Assembly (NCBI GenBank): GCA_031292195.1
Contig: JARLHP010000026.1
Location: forward strand, 17,198 to 81,197
DNA from: Syntrophobacteraceae bacterium
GTDB taxonomy: Bacteria > Desulfobacterota > Syntrophobacteria > Syntrophobacterales > Syntrophobacteraceae
Direction: 5' to 3'
DNA: 64,000 bases
In this document: piece after piece, positions 46,906 to 56,024 of the stretch
Layout: each line of letters starts with the position of its first letter
Numbering within the stretch: position 1 is the stretch's first letter
The notes under the pieces: generated by a model
What the model saw: the letters and a program-made list of their open reading frames with translations, nothing else
The model's database searches: none
What the model was told of the DNA's origin: nothing
Position numbers and translations under genes: made by a program

Positions 46906-47919
46906 ATGAAATTCATCGACGAAGTAACAATTTCGGTTTCCGCCGGTAAGGGCGGTAACGGCTGCGTGAGTTTCAGGCGAGAGAAGTACGTCCCGCGGGG
47001 CGGACCCGATGGCGGAGACGGCGGCGAAGGTGGCAGCGTCATCTTCGAAGCCACGGAAAGAAAGCACAGTCTACTTGATTTCCGATACCGCCACCTCTTC
47101 AGGGCCGAGGCGGGCAAAGGCGGCTCCGGCCAGAACCGGAAGGGACGGAGCGGGAGCGACCTGATCGTGGAGGTGCCGGTCGGCACGGTGCTAAAAGACC
47201 CGGTTACGGGTGAAATTTTCGCCGACCTCACCGAAGCCGCCCAGAGGAGCATCGCGGCCAAAGGGGGCAGAGGCGGGAAGGGAAACGCTCACTTTGCCAG
47301 TTCGACCCACAGGACTCCCCGCTTTTCCCAGGATGGGGAGCCGGGGGAGGAGCGCGAGTTGAGGCTCGAACTCAAACTCATTGCCGACGTGGGTTTGGTG
47401 GGGCTTCCCAACGCCGGAAAATCAACCCTCATTTCCACCGTCTCCGCAGCGCGGCCCAAAATTGCCGACTACCCTTTCACCACTCTTACCCCCAACCTGG
47501 GCGTGGTACAATACGACGATGCCCCCCCATTCGTAATGGCCGACGTGCCGGGGTTGATCGAGGGCGCCCACCTGGGCGCGGGCCTTGGCGTACGATTTTT
47601 GAAACACATTGAAAGAACCAAGATTCTGGTTCACGTCATCGACGCCTCGAAGGCTCCCGCCGACAATCCGCTCGCGCCATTAGAGCAGATCGAGCACGAA
47701 CTCCAGAGTTATTCCGAAGACATGAAGAGGAAGCCTCGAATAATTGTCCTGAACAAGACCGATCTGTTGGAGGATCCTGAGGTCCTGGACAAAATCAAGA
47801 AAGCCTACCTTGAACTCGGGCCGCCTGTTCTGCTGGTATCCGCCTTAAAGAGAGAAGGGTTGCGCGAACTGGTTCGGCTTCTTACCGCAAATCTGTTCGA
47901 AATGAACCGGCAAACGTGA
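46906..47919 (+). CDS. obgE: GTPase Obg/CgtA
   Basis: A 337-residue ribosome-associated GTPase. The glycine-rich Obg fold (residues 1-158) starts MKFIDEVTISVSAGKGGNG and has GGPDGGDGGEGG. The G domain follows with G1 GLPNAGKST, G2/G3 around TTLTPNLG and DVPGLIEGA, G4 NKTD and the G5 SALK-like VSALKREG. The ATG at 46906 fits the invariant N-terminus; the ribosome-binding site is weak. Confidence 0.96.
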   Translation: MKFIDEVTISVSAGKGGNGCVSFRREKYVPRGGPDGGDGGEGGSVIFEATERKHSLLDFRYRHLFRAEAGKGGSGQNRKGRSGSDLIVEVPVGTVLKDPVTGEIFADLTEAAQRSIAAKGGRGGKGNAHFASSTHRTPRFSQDGEPGEERELRLELKLIADVGLVGLPNAGKSTLISTVSAARPKIADYPFTTLTPNLGVVQYDDAPPFVMADVPGLIEGAHLGAGLGVRFLKHIERTKILVHVIDASKAPADNPLAPLEQIEHELQSYSEDMKRKPRIIVLNKTDLLEDPEVLDKIKKAYLELGPPVLLVSALKREGLRELVRLLTANLFEMNRQT

Positions 47920-47972
47920 GAATTGACCTGCCAAGCGGCTAGCCATAGCAGAAATTTAAGGAAAAGATGAAG

Positions 47973-48008
47973 GGCGGGGTCCAATGGAAGATGGCGCCCC
48001 CGCCTTTT
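47973..48008 (+). terminator. Rho-independent terminator after obgE
   Basis: GGCGGGG (47973-47979) pairs with CCCCGCC (47998-48004) and is followed by TTTT. Confidence 0.8.
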
Positions 48009-48013
48009 CTTAA

Positions 48014-48042
48014 TTGAACTACTCGAACGGACTCGTTATATT
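48014..48042 (+). promoter_or_regulatory. Sigma-70-type promoter
   Basis: TTGAAC (48014-48019), a 17-base spacer and TATATT (48037-48042), 65 bases before the activase ATG. Confidence 0.7.
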
Positions 48043-48107
48043 AAGCCCAACTTGGAGTGCGCATTCAGGGTCTTGCATCAAAACGGACTGATCGAGAGGT
48101 AAGAGTA

Positions 48108-51100
48108 ATGAATTATGATGTTGGAGTTGACGTAGGCTCTGTCAGCATCAACTGCATTATTTTGGACGAAAATCAAAGAATCGTCCTGGAAACTCCCTAT
48201 TTGAGACATTTTGGGCTGGTCTACAAAGAAACACACACCCTTTTGGACAATATCATACGAAAGATCGGCTCAGAATACTCAGGCACGATCAGATCGGTCA
48301 GTTTTACCGGTGTTCACGGTGAACCTCTGGCGGAAAAACTGGGCGCGCCTTATGAAGTCGAGACCATCGCACAGGTGGAGGGGGCCATACACGTCGCGCC
48401 GGGGGTAGGTTCCATCATTACAATGGGGGGCCAGGACGCGGCGATTTTCCAGTTGGCTCACAACAGCGGCCAGTGGCGGCTGGAGTCTTTCAACATAAAT
48501 GGTCCATGCGCTTCGGGAACGGGTTCCTTCATTGACCAGCAGGCCGAGAGGCTGGCTCAGTCGATCTACGGGGCCGATTTTTCGATGGGCCAGGATAAGC
48601 TTCAGCAGACGCTGGAAGACTTTATCGAACTGGGTCTAAAGAGCACCTACCCCGCGCCGGTGGCGTGCCGCTGCACGGTTTTCACCAAGTCGGACATGAT
48701 CCACCTGCAGAATAAGGGCGAGAGTCTTTCCAACATCATCGCCGGACTCCACTTCGGCAACGCCGCCAATTATGTGAGCACCATCGTAGGCAACCGGGAA
48801 CTGCTGGACCCGATTATTTTCGTCGGGGGCATGGCTTCCAACCGGCTCCAGGTGAAGGCTTTCCAGCACTATTTTCCCTCTTTGAGCGTCCCCGCCCATC
48901 ACACCTCGATAGGGGCCCTGGGGGTGGCTGTCCAGGCCTCCAAGCAAAAGTGGCGAAACCAGATCGATCTTTCCGGTCTTTTACACGCAGAAACTCAGTC
49001 GGTTGACAGTTTTCCGAGGGCCGAGCGGCTGGAGCTTTCGCTGAGCCGCTTCGACACGGGAAAAGGGTCTTCGCCCTGGGCATGGAAAAAGGGAAAACCG
49101 GTGGAAGCCTACCTCGGTGTGGATATAGGCTCCACCTCCACCAAATACGCGCTGATAAGCGAAAAGGCCCAGATCCTTCACAAATGCTACGTGCCCACGC
49201 GGGGAAAACCGATCGAGGTGACCCAGCAGCTTCTGCGCTCCCTGCAGGAAGAAGTGGGGGGCAAAGTGAAGCTGATGGCGATCGCCACGACGGGGTCGGG
49301 CCGTAATGTGGTGGGCGATTTTCTGAGTTCCGACCTGGTAATCGACGAGATTACGGCGCACGCCCGGGGCGCGGTCCAAACCGATCCCGAAGTGGACACC
49401 ATATTGGAAATCGGCGGCCAGGACTCCAAGTATATCATGATCGAAAACACCCATCCGTTTGATTTTGCCATGAACAAAGTGTGCGCCGCAGGCACGGGCA
49501 GTTTTCTGCACGAACTGGCCAACAAGATGAAGATCAATATAGTCGGGGAATTCCAGGATATAGCGCTTAGCTCGAAGATCCCGATTCATCTGGCGGAGCG
49601 GTGCACGGTATTCATGGAATCAGACCTGGCAAGCTATCTGCAAAAAGGCGGTGAGCGGCAGGACCTGATAGCCGGGCTTTGCTATGCGATAGTCTACAAT
49701 TACCTCAACCGGGTGGTGGAAAAGAGGCGCATTGGCAAGCGCGTCATGTTTCTGGGCGGACCTTCGCTGAACAAAGGAATCGTTGCGGCGTTCGAAAAGG
49801 TGCTCAACCGCGAAGTGCTGGTGCCCGAGCACCGCGAGGTCATGGGGGCGTTCGGGGCGGCCCTGTCCGTCATGGAGCTTTTCAAAAAGGAAGGAATGGA
49901 ATACCGCCGGCGCGATCTCGACCAGCTAGCCGGCATGGCGGTGAACTTTACCGAGAGCATCTGCCATGTGGACAAAAAGTGTCACAACGAATGCAAGCTG
50001 AAAGTCTATAGCTTCGGCGAGCGCAAAAGCGTATGGGGGGGAGACTGCGGCCGTTATGAGACCCGGGCCGAAGGGGGCCGGGAGGTCGATTATTTTGCGG
50101 TGAGGCAGGAGCTTTTCGAAAAGGCCCTGTCGGAAGCCGGAAACCTGCTCACGGAGGCCGAAGCAAGGCGCCAGCCAAAACCGGTTATCGGCATTCCGCT
50201 TGCCTTGCACTCCCTGGAGTGGGGGATCTTTTGGGCCCACCTCTTCTCCGATTTGGGGTTTCCGGTGCTGCTGAGCCCCAGGACCACCAACAAGCTGGCC
50301 TTCCTGGGCGTGGAAAACGTGGTCTCCGAGGTCTGTTTTCCGGTCAAGGTGTTCCACGGGCATGTGCGCTACCTTATGGACCGGGCCGAATACCTCTTTT
50401 TGCCCAATGTGGTGAACGGACCCGTGCCGCAGCGGGAGGAAATCGGATATTTCTGCCCGCTCGTTCAGAGTTCCCAATTCATGAGCAGGTCGGCTCTGAA
50501 CATCCCGGACGGCAGGATCATCCGGCCTTCGCTCTATTTGAAGGAAGGTCCGCAAAACCAGGTCTTCGCCTTTGAAAAGGCCTTTCCCAAAGCGCTAAGA
50601 CCCAAAAGGGCCGAGCTGGAACGGGCCCTTGTGAAGGCGAGCTGCAGGCAGGAGCAATTTCGCCGGGATCTTGTGGCGGTCGGTAGAAGGATCATAGAAA
50701 AAATCGACCCGGCCGAACCGGTTTGGATAGTCACGGGACGTCCTTACAACCTCTATGACGATCGTTTGAACCTGCAGCTGGGAAAGCAGCTGGCAAAGCT
50801 GGGCATAAAGGCCCTGCCGATGGATTTGGTCGATTCGGATGCCGAGGACATGAGCGATTTCAAGCGCATGTTCTGGGGGCTGGGCGCCAGAATCATCCGC
50901 ACGGCCAAAATGATCCTGCGCACCCCCAACTGGTATGGGGTACATCTGACCAATTTCAGTTGCGGGGCCGATTCCTTCATCGAGCATTTTTATCGTCACC
51001 TGCTGGCCGACAAGCCCTCGCTGATACTTGAACTCGACGAGCACAGCGCCGTGGCCGGTCTTCTGACCCGGGTGGAAGCCTACCGCAACGTGGTAAGAAA

Positions 51101-51170
51101 TCTCCAGGAAAAGCGGCTGTCCAGAAAACTCGACCCGGTGGAAGGCAACCCGCTGGAGGAGGCCGGATAG
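48108..51170 (+). CDS. Tandem-domain BadF/HgdC-type acyl-CoA dehydratase activase
   Basis: A 1020-residue protein. Two ASKHA ATPase modules lie in tandem: the first (about 1-290) with DVGSVSINC and PCASGTGSFIDQQAER, the second (about 325-600) with GVDIGSTSTKYALIS and AAGTGSFLHELANKM. They are followed by an uncharacterised activase-associated (DUF2229-like) region from about 675 (FGIPLALHSLEWGIF-like). ATP-driven activases reduce 2-hydroxyacyl-CoA dehydratases or benzoyl-CoA reductases. No dehydratase subunits are nearby. In many anaerobes the partner region of the gene at 51992 is fused behind this one. Confidence 0.85.
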   Translation: MNYDVGVDVGSVSINCIILDENQRIVLETPYLRHFGLVYKETHTLLDNIIRKIGSEYSGTIRSVSFTGVHGEPLAEKLGAPYEVETIAQVEGAIHVAPGVGSIITMGGQDAAIFQLAHNSGQWRLESFNINGPCASGTGSFIDQQAERLAQSIYGADFSMGQDKLQQTLEDFIELGLKSTYPAPVACRCTVFTKSDMIHLQNKGESLSNIIAGLHFGNAANYVSTIVGNRELLDPIIFVGGMASNRLQVKAFQHYFPSLSVPAHHTSIGALGVAVQASKQKWRNQIDLSGLLHAETQSVDSFPRAERLELSLSRFDTGKGSSPWAWKKGKPVEAYLGVDIGSTSTKYALISEKAQILHKCYVPTRGKPIEVTQQLLRSLQEEVGGKVKLMAIATTGSGRNVVGDFLSSDLVIDEITAHARGAVQTDPEVDTILEIGGQDSKYIMIENTHPFDFAMNKVCAAGTGSFLHELANKMKINIVGEFQDIALSSKIPIHLAERCTVFMESDLASYLQKGGERQDLIAGLCYAIVYNYLNRVVEKRRIGKRVMFLGGPSLNKGIVAAFEKVLNREVLVPEHREVMGAFGAALSVMELFKKEGMEYRRRDLDQLAGMAVNFTESICHVDKKCHNECKLKVYSFGERKSVWGGDCGRYETRAEGGREVDYFAVRQELFEKALSEAGNLLTEAEARRQPKPVIGIPLALHSLEWGIFWAHLFSDLGFPVLLSPRTTNKLAFLGVENVVSEVCFPVKVFHGHVRYLMDRAEYLFLPNVVNGPVPQREEIGYFCPLVQSSQFMSRSALNIPDGRIIRPSLYLKEGPQNQVFAFEKAFPKALRPKRAELERALVKASCRQEQFRRDLVAVGRRIIEKIDPAEPVWIVTGRPYNLYDDRLNLQLGKQLAKLGIKALPMDLVDSDAEDMSDFKRMFWGLGARIIRTAKMILRTPNWYGVHLTNFSCGADSFIEHFYRHLLADKPSLILELDEHSAVAGLLTRVEAYRNVVRNLQEKRLSRKLDPVEGNPLEEAG

Positions 51171-51363
51171 GGCTTGTTTCACGCGAAGGTGCGAAGGGGC
51201 GAGGACTGAAGACGCGAAGAACCGAGGGGGAGAAGGGACGGGACGAATTTTGATCTCCCCTGTGGATTGGCTGGGTATGGAGGCTGAGGGGATCGTCGGA
51301 GGTTGGACAGGGCTTGTTTCACGCGAAGACGCGAAGACGCGAAGACGCGAAGGATCAGGCGCA
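51171..51363 (+). repeat. Low-complexity repeat, CGAAGACG-type
   Basis: TTTCACGCGAAGGTGCGAAG, then GGCTTGTTTCACGCGAAGAC followed by several GCGAAGACGCGAAG units near 51320-51350. The inverse (CTTCGCGTCTTCGCG) reappears at about 51935-51955. No gene. Confidence 0.6.
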
Positions 51364-51534
51364 GGGGCATTCTGTTTCAACGGAAATTTATTGTAAGCGC
51401 GCCAGGTTAAGATTCATTCCTGCCGCCTATTCCGCCGACGGCCTGTCATTTTGACCGGCCGTCGTCTCCCGGCCGGTCAAAAAAGAAAGAACTCTCTGTG
51501 CCTCTGTGTCTCCGTGGTGGATTTTCCTGTTTTT
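51364..51534 (-). repeat. Dispersed repeat family 1, copy D (inverted)
   Basis: The reverse complement of the blocks at 5677-5907: GGGGCATTCTGTTTCAACGG, GACCGGCCGTCGTCTCCCGG, CTCTGTGCCTCTGTGTCTCC and GTGGTGGATTTTCCTG. Confidence 0.85.
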
Positions 51535-51551
51535 ACCGTGGGGTCGGGCTT

Positions 51552-51974
51552 ATGGAGATTGAGGAAATCGCCAGGTTGGTGGTAGACTGCGGGTTCAATA
51601 TACATAAACAACTGGGGCCGGGTCTGCTGGAGACAGTCTACGAAGCGGTTATGGCAAAGTTGCTGGCCGACTCCGGTTTTCGCGTGGAACGGCAAAAGCA
51701 GGTACCGATCGTCTTCGGCGGGCTTCAATTCGAGGAAGGATTTCGGGCCGATCTATTGATTGAAGGGAGAGTTCTGGTCGAGATAAAGTCCCTGGAGAAT
51801 CTTGCTCCAGTGCACGGCAAGCAGGTGCTTACTTAGCTGAGACTTCTCAACCTGCCTCTTGGACTGCTCATGAACTTCGGCGCCGCTATGTTTAAAAGCG
51901 GCATCAAGCGCATAGTCAACAATCATTGCGACTTCGCGGCTTCGCGTCTTCGCGTGCACCAGGGTCTGATTTGA
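51552..51974 (+). pseudogene. GxxExxY protein gene with an in-frame TAG
   Basis: The frame codes for a PD-(D/E)XK-fold GxxExxY protein: GPGLLETVYEAVMAKLL is the naming motif, and FRADLLIEGRVLVEIKSLE contains the nuclease-like D and ExK. TAG at 51834-51836 interrupts the usual QVLTYLRL motif exactly where Tyr is expected; coding similarity continues in the same frame (LPLGLLMNFGAAMFKSGIKR) to a TGA at 51972-51974. A single TAC/TAT to TAG change would explain this. Function of the family is unknown. Confidence 0.8.
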
Positions 51975-51991
51975 GGGGAAATGGAAAAGAA

Positions 51992-53374
51992 ATGACGGTT
52001 CCGGGAAAGCAGCATTTCGGGCGGTTCTACGATCAGGTCAAACAGTTCGATGTTACGGGCAAGACCCTTCTCATTCCAGACATGGCCCCCTTTGCCTCCC
52101 GGCTGCTGGCTTCCTCCTTCCACGCCGTTGGCGTGAACGCCCTGATCATGGAGACTTATAAAGGTCTTTCCCTGGGAAAGGAATTTACCTCGGGAAAGGA
52201 ATGTTTTCCCTGCCAGGTGACCCTTGGAGATATTCTCTATTTTTTGCGCCAGGAAAAAGAAAGGCTGGGGACCGCTTTTGCGCCGGACCAGTACGTATAC
52301 TTTCTGCCCGAAGCGGACGGTCCCTGCCGTTTTGGCATGTACAACAAGATGCAGCGCCTCGTGCTGGACAGGTTCGAGGAATTTCGGGATGTGCCGATAA
52401 CCTATGTTTCGACCAGAAATTCCTATTCGACGGTGGACATCATGCCGGCGGAGGCGGCCTCCATTTTCAGAAGACTGTGCTATGTGACCATAATTATAGC
52501 TGATATACTCGACCGCATAGCATGGCGGGTGCGACCCTACGAACTTCGTCCCGGCTTGACCGATTCCTTCATGGAAAAGGCGCTCGAGGCGTTGGTCGAG
52601 GAAGTCGAGCTCAAGGGCGCTTCCCTGGAGCTCAAAGGTCTATTCGATATTGTCGAAGATGCGGCCTCCACGGCCAAAACATTTATCGACACCCGGCAGC
52701 CCAGGCGTCCGTTGATCGGGATCGTCGGGGAGATTTATGTTCGCACTCATCCGGATTCGAACCAACACATCGTGCGGGTGTTGGAGCGGTTCGGGGGGGA
52801 AGTCGTGGTGGCCTCGATCGGCGAGTGGATAAACTACATAACTTATGATATGGCCAGGGATCAGAAGCGGCGTGTGAAGCTGGCCCTGCTGAAAAAGGAT
52901 GTCGGGCTGCTGAGGGGCGCCCTTAACGACCTGATTCCCACCCAGATCGAAAAATATTATCAAATGGCACGCCAGAGACAGATTTACAATCGCGCGCTGA
53001 AACACTTGGACATTCAAAGAGATCATGCCATATCGATGCTGGAAAAGCGGCTGGACAAGGATCGGCTCTACAGCTTCGATATCGGCACCGAATCGGCTCT
53101 GAGCATCGGGGCTGCGCTCGAACATTTGCACGAAGGTTATAGCGGCATCGTCAACGTATACCCTTTCACCTGCATGCCCAGCGCAGTCTGCACCGCGGTT
53201 CTCAAGCCGCTTCTCAACAAAATGCGTATGCCCTACATCGATGCGCCTTACGATGGGGCCATTCAGCCCAACCGGGAGATCGCGCTACGCACGTTCCTGC
53301 ACCAGGCGAAGCAGCATCTGGAATCCGGCAACTCGGGCAACAGAAACGGCAAGGCAGCAAAATGTCATACTTAA
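51992..53374 (+). CDS. Activase-associated CoA-dehydratase-subunit-like protein
   Basis: A 460-residue protein with LLIPDMAPFASRLLASSF near residue 28, the Cys-bearing GKECFPCQVTLGD and EADGPCRFGMYN, and VYPFTCMPSAVC near residue 390. This cysteine pattern resembles dehydratase D-component/DUF2229 partners of activases, probably an Fe-S cluster site. It corresponds to the C-terminal third of single large activase-related proteins in other anaerobes. The ATG at 51992 fits; GGAAAAG precedes it. The stop overlaps the RNase gene by 13 bases, implying coupling. Confidence 0.75.
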   Translation: MTVPGKQHFGRFYDQVKQFDVTGKTLLIPDMAPFASRLLASSFHAVGVNALIMETYKGLSLGKEFTSGKECFPCQVTLGDILYFLRQEKERLGTAFAPDQYVYFLPEADGPCRFGMYNKMQRLVLDRFEEFRDVPITYVSTRNSYSTVDIMPAEAASIFRRLCYVTIIIADILDRIAWRVRPYELRPGLTDSFMEKALEALVEEVELKGASLELKGLFDIVEDAASTAKTFIDTRQPRRPLIGIVGEIYVRTHPDSNQHIVRVLERFGGEVVVASIGEWINYITYDMARDQKRRVKLALLKKDVGLLRGALNDLIPTQIEKYYQMARQRQIYNRALKHLDIQRDHAISMLEKRLDKDRLYSFDIGTESALSIGAALEHLHEGYSGIVNVYPFTCMPSAVCTAVLKPLLNKMRMPYIDAPYDGAIQPNREIALRTFLHQAKQHLESGNSGNRNGKAAKCHT

Positions 53375-54843
53375 CCATGATCATAAACGCGGTCCATCCC
53401 GAGGAGTTCCGGATCGCGGTAGTAGAAGGCCATAATCTCGAACATTTTTTCATTGAAACCGCAACGCGGGGCAAAATTGTCGGAAGCATCTACAAAGGGA
53501 CCATAACTCACATTCAGTCCAGCCTCCAGGCCGCCTTTGTAAATTACGGGGTGGAGCGCAACGGATTTCTGCCCTCATCTGAAATCCACCCCGAGTACTA
53601 TGCCTCCGAGAGTTCCGATAATACCAGGATCCAGGACGTCGTTCATCCCGGGCAGGAAGTGCTGGTGCAGGTGGTAAAGGAGGAAGTGGGCTCCAAGGGG
53701 GCGCTTCTGACCACTTACGTCTCTCTTGCCGGCCGGGACATCGTGCTCATGCCGGGCCAGGACCAGCGCGGGGTCTCCCGAAAGATCGAAAACGGGGACA
53801 AGCGCGAGCGAATGAAGGAACTGGCCAGAAGCCTCAAGGTTCCCGAGGAGTTCGGGGTGATCCTGAGGACGGCTGCCGAAGACCGGACCAAGCGCGAAAT
53901 TAACATGGACCTGGACCACCTGGTGAAAATCTGGGGGGAAATAAAAAAAAGGGTGGAGGAGACCCCTGCCCCCGCGCTCATCTACAAGGAGCAGGATCTG
54001 GCCATCAGGATCATTCGCGACTACTTTCCGGCCGGAATCAAGAGCATCATTGTCGATGACAAGGATGTGTACCGACGGGTGAAAGAATTTCTGGGCATAA
54101 TAAGTCCGAGAAATCAAAAGACGGTCAGGCTCAACAAGGAAGAGGGTCCGATTTTCTCCAAATTCAATCTGGAGGATCAGGTAGCCCAGATCTTTCGCCG
54201 GAAGGTGCCTCTCAAATCGGGGGGATACCTGCTTTTGGACCCCACTGAAGCCCTGGTGTCCATCGATGTCAATTCGGGACGCACCAGTGCGGAAGGGGCG
54301 GTCGAGGAAATGGCCCTGAAGGTCAATCTCGAAGCGGCGGTGGAAATACCAAGGCAGCTCAGACTAAGAGATCTGGGAGGCCTGGTGGTCGTCGATTTCA
54401 TCGACATGCGCGAGCAGAGGCATGCGCGTGAAGTCGAGCGCCGCTTCAAAGAGGAGATCAAAAAAGACAAGGCGAAGATGACCGTGGGCCGCATTTCCAA
54501 GTTCGGCCTCCTGGAGTTGTCGCGCCAACATCTGGGACTGAACATTTTGCGCGGTTCCTACCAAGAATGCCAGGTCTGCCAGGGAAGCGGCCTGGTGCGC
54601 TCCACAGAAACGACCGCCCTTGATTACTACCGCAGGATCTGGACCACTCTGGTGCATAAAAGGCCGGCTGTTTTAAAAGCGGTGCTGCCGGCCGATGCCG
54701 CCGACTATCTTTTGAACCGCAAACGGGCCGAGATCGCCAACCTGGAGAACACGTACAAAGCTTGCATAATTATTGAGTCTTCTCCGACCGCCCTGTCGCA
54801 CGAAGGCTATATAGAAACAACGCCTCACGAACTGCAACCCTAG
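53362..54843 (+). CDS. rng: Ribonuclease E/G family endoribonuclease
   Basis: A 493-residue single-strand-specific endonuclease without the RNase E scaffold tail. S1-like domain (about 35-120) with GSIYKGTITHIQSSLQAAFV; the catalytic DNase I-like domain has SIDVNSGR and VVVDFIDMREQRH (metal-binding Asp); the zinc-link cysteines are in CQVCQGSGLV. An alternative start at 53377 (MIINAVHPEEF) is closer to other RNase G starts. It overlaps the previous gene. Confidence 0.93.
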   Translation: MSYLTMIINAVHPEEFRIAVVEGHNLEHFFIETATRGKIVGSIYKGTITHIQSSLQAAFVNYGVERNGFLPSSEIHPEYYASESSDNTRIQDVVHPGQEVLVQVVKEEVGSKGALLTTYVSLAGRDIVLMPGQDQRGVSRKIENGDKRERMKELARSLKVPEEFGVILRTAAEDRTKREINMDLDHLVKIWGEIKKRVEETPAPALIYKEQDLAIRIIRDYFPAGIKSIIVDDKDVYRRVKEFLGIISPRNQKTVRLNKEEGPIFSKFNLEDQVAQIFRRKVPLKSGGYLLLDPTEALVSIDVNSGRTSAEGAVEEMALKVNLEAAVEIPRQLRLRDLGGLVVVDFIDMREQRHAREVERRFKEEIKKDKAKMTVGRISKFGLLELSRQHLGLNILRGSYQECQVCQGSGLVRSTETTALDYYRRIWTTLVHKRPAVLKAVLPADAADYLLNRKRAEIANLENTYKACIIIESSPTALSHEGYIETTPHELQP

Positions 54844-54978
54844 GCGGCTGTCCGAGAATAGCAAATCGGGGGGTGTAGGGTTGAGGTGCAGGCTTTCAGC
54901 CGCGACAAGCCTGTCGCGGCTGGAAGCCGCTCCTACACAGCAATGCATCTCCTGGCAACGATTCTCGGACAGCCTCCT
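54842..54978. repeat. MITE-like palindromic element (137 bp)
   Basis: AGGCGGCTGTCCGAGAAT (54842-54859) and ATTCTCGGACAGCCTCCT (54961-54978) are 18-bp terminal inverted repeats with one mismatch. Inside is an AGCCGCGACAAGCCTGTCGC-type hairpin. The element abuts the rng stop codon. Confidence 0.75.
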
Positions 54979-55069
54979 GGGCGGCGTTAGCCAGAGTGCG
55001 TGAGTGCGTGAGGGCCATGTGCGCGAAAGAGCGCCACCCACGCACTTACGCACAACGCTTCCTGTGGGG

Positions 55070-55648
55070 TCAATGCTCAGTCGTCGGTCTGCGCTCCCAC
55101 GCTTCCCGGTATTGTACGACCGACTGCTGCGCCACCGACTGCCCGCCCTCGATCTTAAGCTCGTCGGCAAGCTCGCTGGCCAGCACAAAGGGGATCACCT
55201 CGCTCAGCTCCACGACCAGTTGAGCGAAGTCCGTCATGTGGAGCCTGGCCATATCGGCGATATCATCTTCATTGACAGCCAGCATGGCCGTATGCAGCAT
55301 TCCGCAGCTTATGACGGCGTGGTTGAGTAATGTGTAATCGTCTCGAAGGCTTCTGGAGACCGGTTCATTTGTGCGAAACTTTTCATAAATGTATGCAACC
55401 GATCCCAGGAAGGATGTGGCGGTTTTTTTCAGCTTCGTCTCAAAACCGCTGTCAATACCTGTAAGATAGAGTTCGAGTTCAGCTACGTGCAACATGAGAG
55501 CTTTCCGGATTTTCTGGAGCATCTCGAGAGCACGATCATATTTTTTTACCCGTTCTTCTCTGGAGTGACGATCGATGCGCTGCAGGACACTTTGTTCGAC
55601 ACCGAGCGCATCCAAGAGATTATCTCGAATTATCATCAATTTAGTCAT
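55070..55648 (-). CDS. Uncharacterised all-helical protein
   Basis: A 192-residue protein with an AGGGAGG ribosome-binding site before the ATG at 55648. It is predicted to be almost wholly alpha-helical (LMIIRDNLLDALGVEQSVLQ, KYDRALEMLQKIRKALMLHV, then VISCGMLHTAMLAVNEDDIA) with no transmembrane segment or signal peptide. The helix lengths resemble a four-helix bundle, but no metal-binding E-x-x-H motif is visible. I do not recognise the family. The frame stays open to 55804 with no start signal. Confidence 0.65.
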   Translation of the reverse strand: MTKLMIIRDNLLDALGVEQSVLQRIDRHSREERVKKYDRALEMLQKIRKALMLHVAELELYLTGIDSGFETKLKKTATSFLGSVAYIYEKFRTNEPVSRSLRDDYTLLNHAVISCGMLHTAMLAVNEDDIADMARLHMTDFAQLVVELSEVIPFVLASELADELKIEGGQSVAQQSVVQYREAWERRPTTEH

Positions 55649-56024
55649 GGCAGTCCTCCCTTGGCCGTATCCTCCCGGTTTTGGCATTGCTCTCCAAATA
55701 CCGGTTTCCTGCCTTGAAATGTAAGCCGCCTTTCGGCAAATGAAAACCCCTGGCTGCCGGTGGGGAGGCTGGATGGGACCAAAGGCATGAGGCACAGTAT
55801 TCAAGGCCTGAAAGGCCGGCCCGGCGCCAGGGGCGCCCGAAGGAAATGGTATCGGTCGTTTTTTATCCTCGAAGTGATATCTATCTTTCCGCGCAAAAAT
55901 AATTATGTTAGTTATGAAAGATTGCAGGGGGAATTGGCGCAGGGTGGGTCTGTTCGTAAATCAGGTTAGCTCATCATATAATGAGTGCGGAGTCAGCGGT
56001 CAAAACGAAAGGAGATTTGTCTAA
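55649..56024. other. Divergent intergenic region
   Basis: Between the helical protein (minus) and the selenoprotein (plus). A TATAAT hexamer at about 55976-55981 could be the -10 of the selenoprotein gene, without a clear -35. AGGAG near 56010 is its ribosome-binding site. Otherwise nothing recognised. Confidence 0.45.

Noticed and set aside
51834-51836. TAG as a pyrrolysine codon
   Set aside because: The family has Tyr here, the gene is flanked by repeats and no pyl gene is in the window; a simple nonsense mutation is the better explanation.
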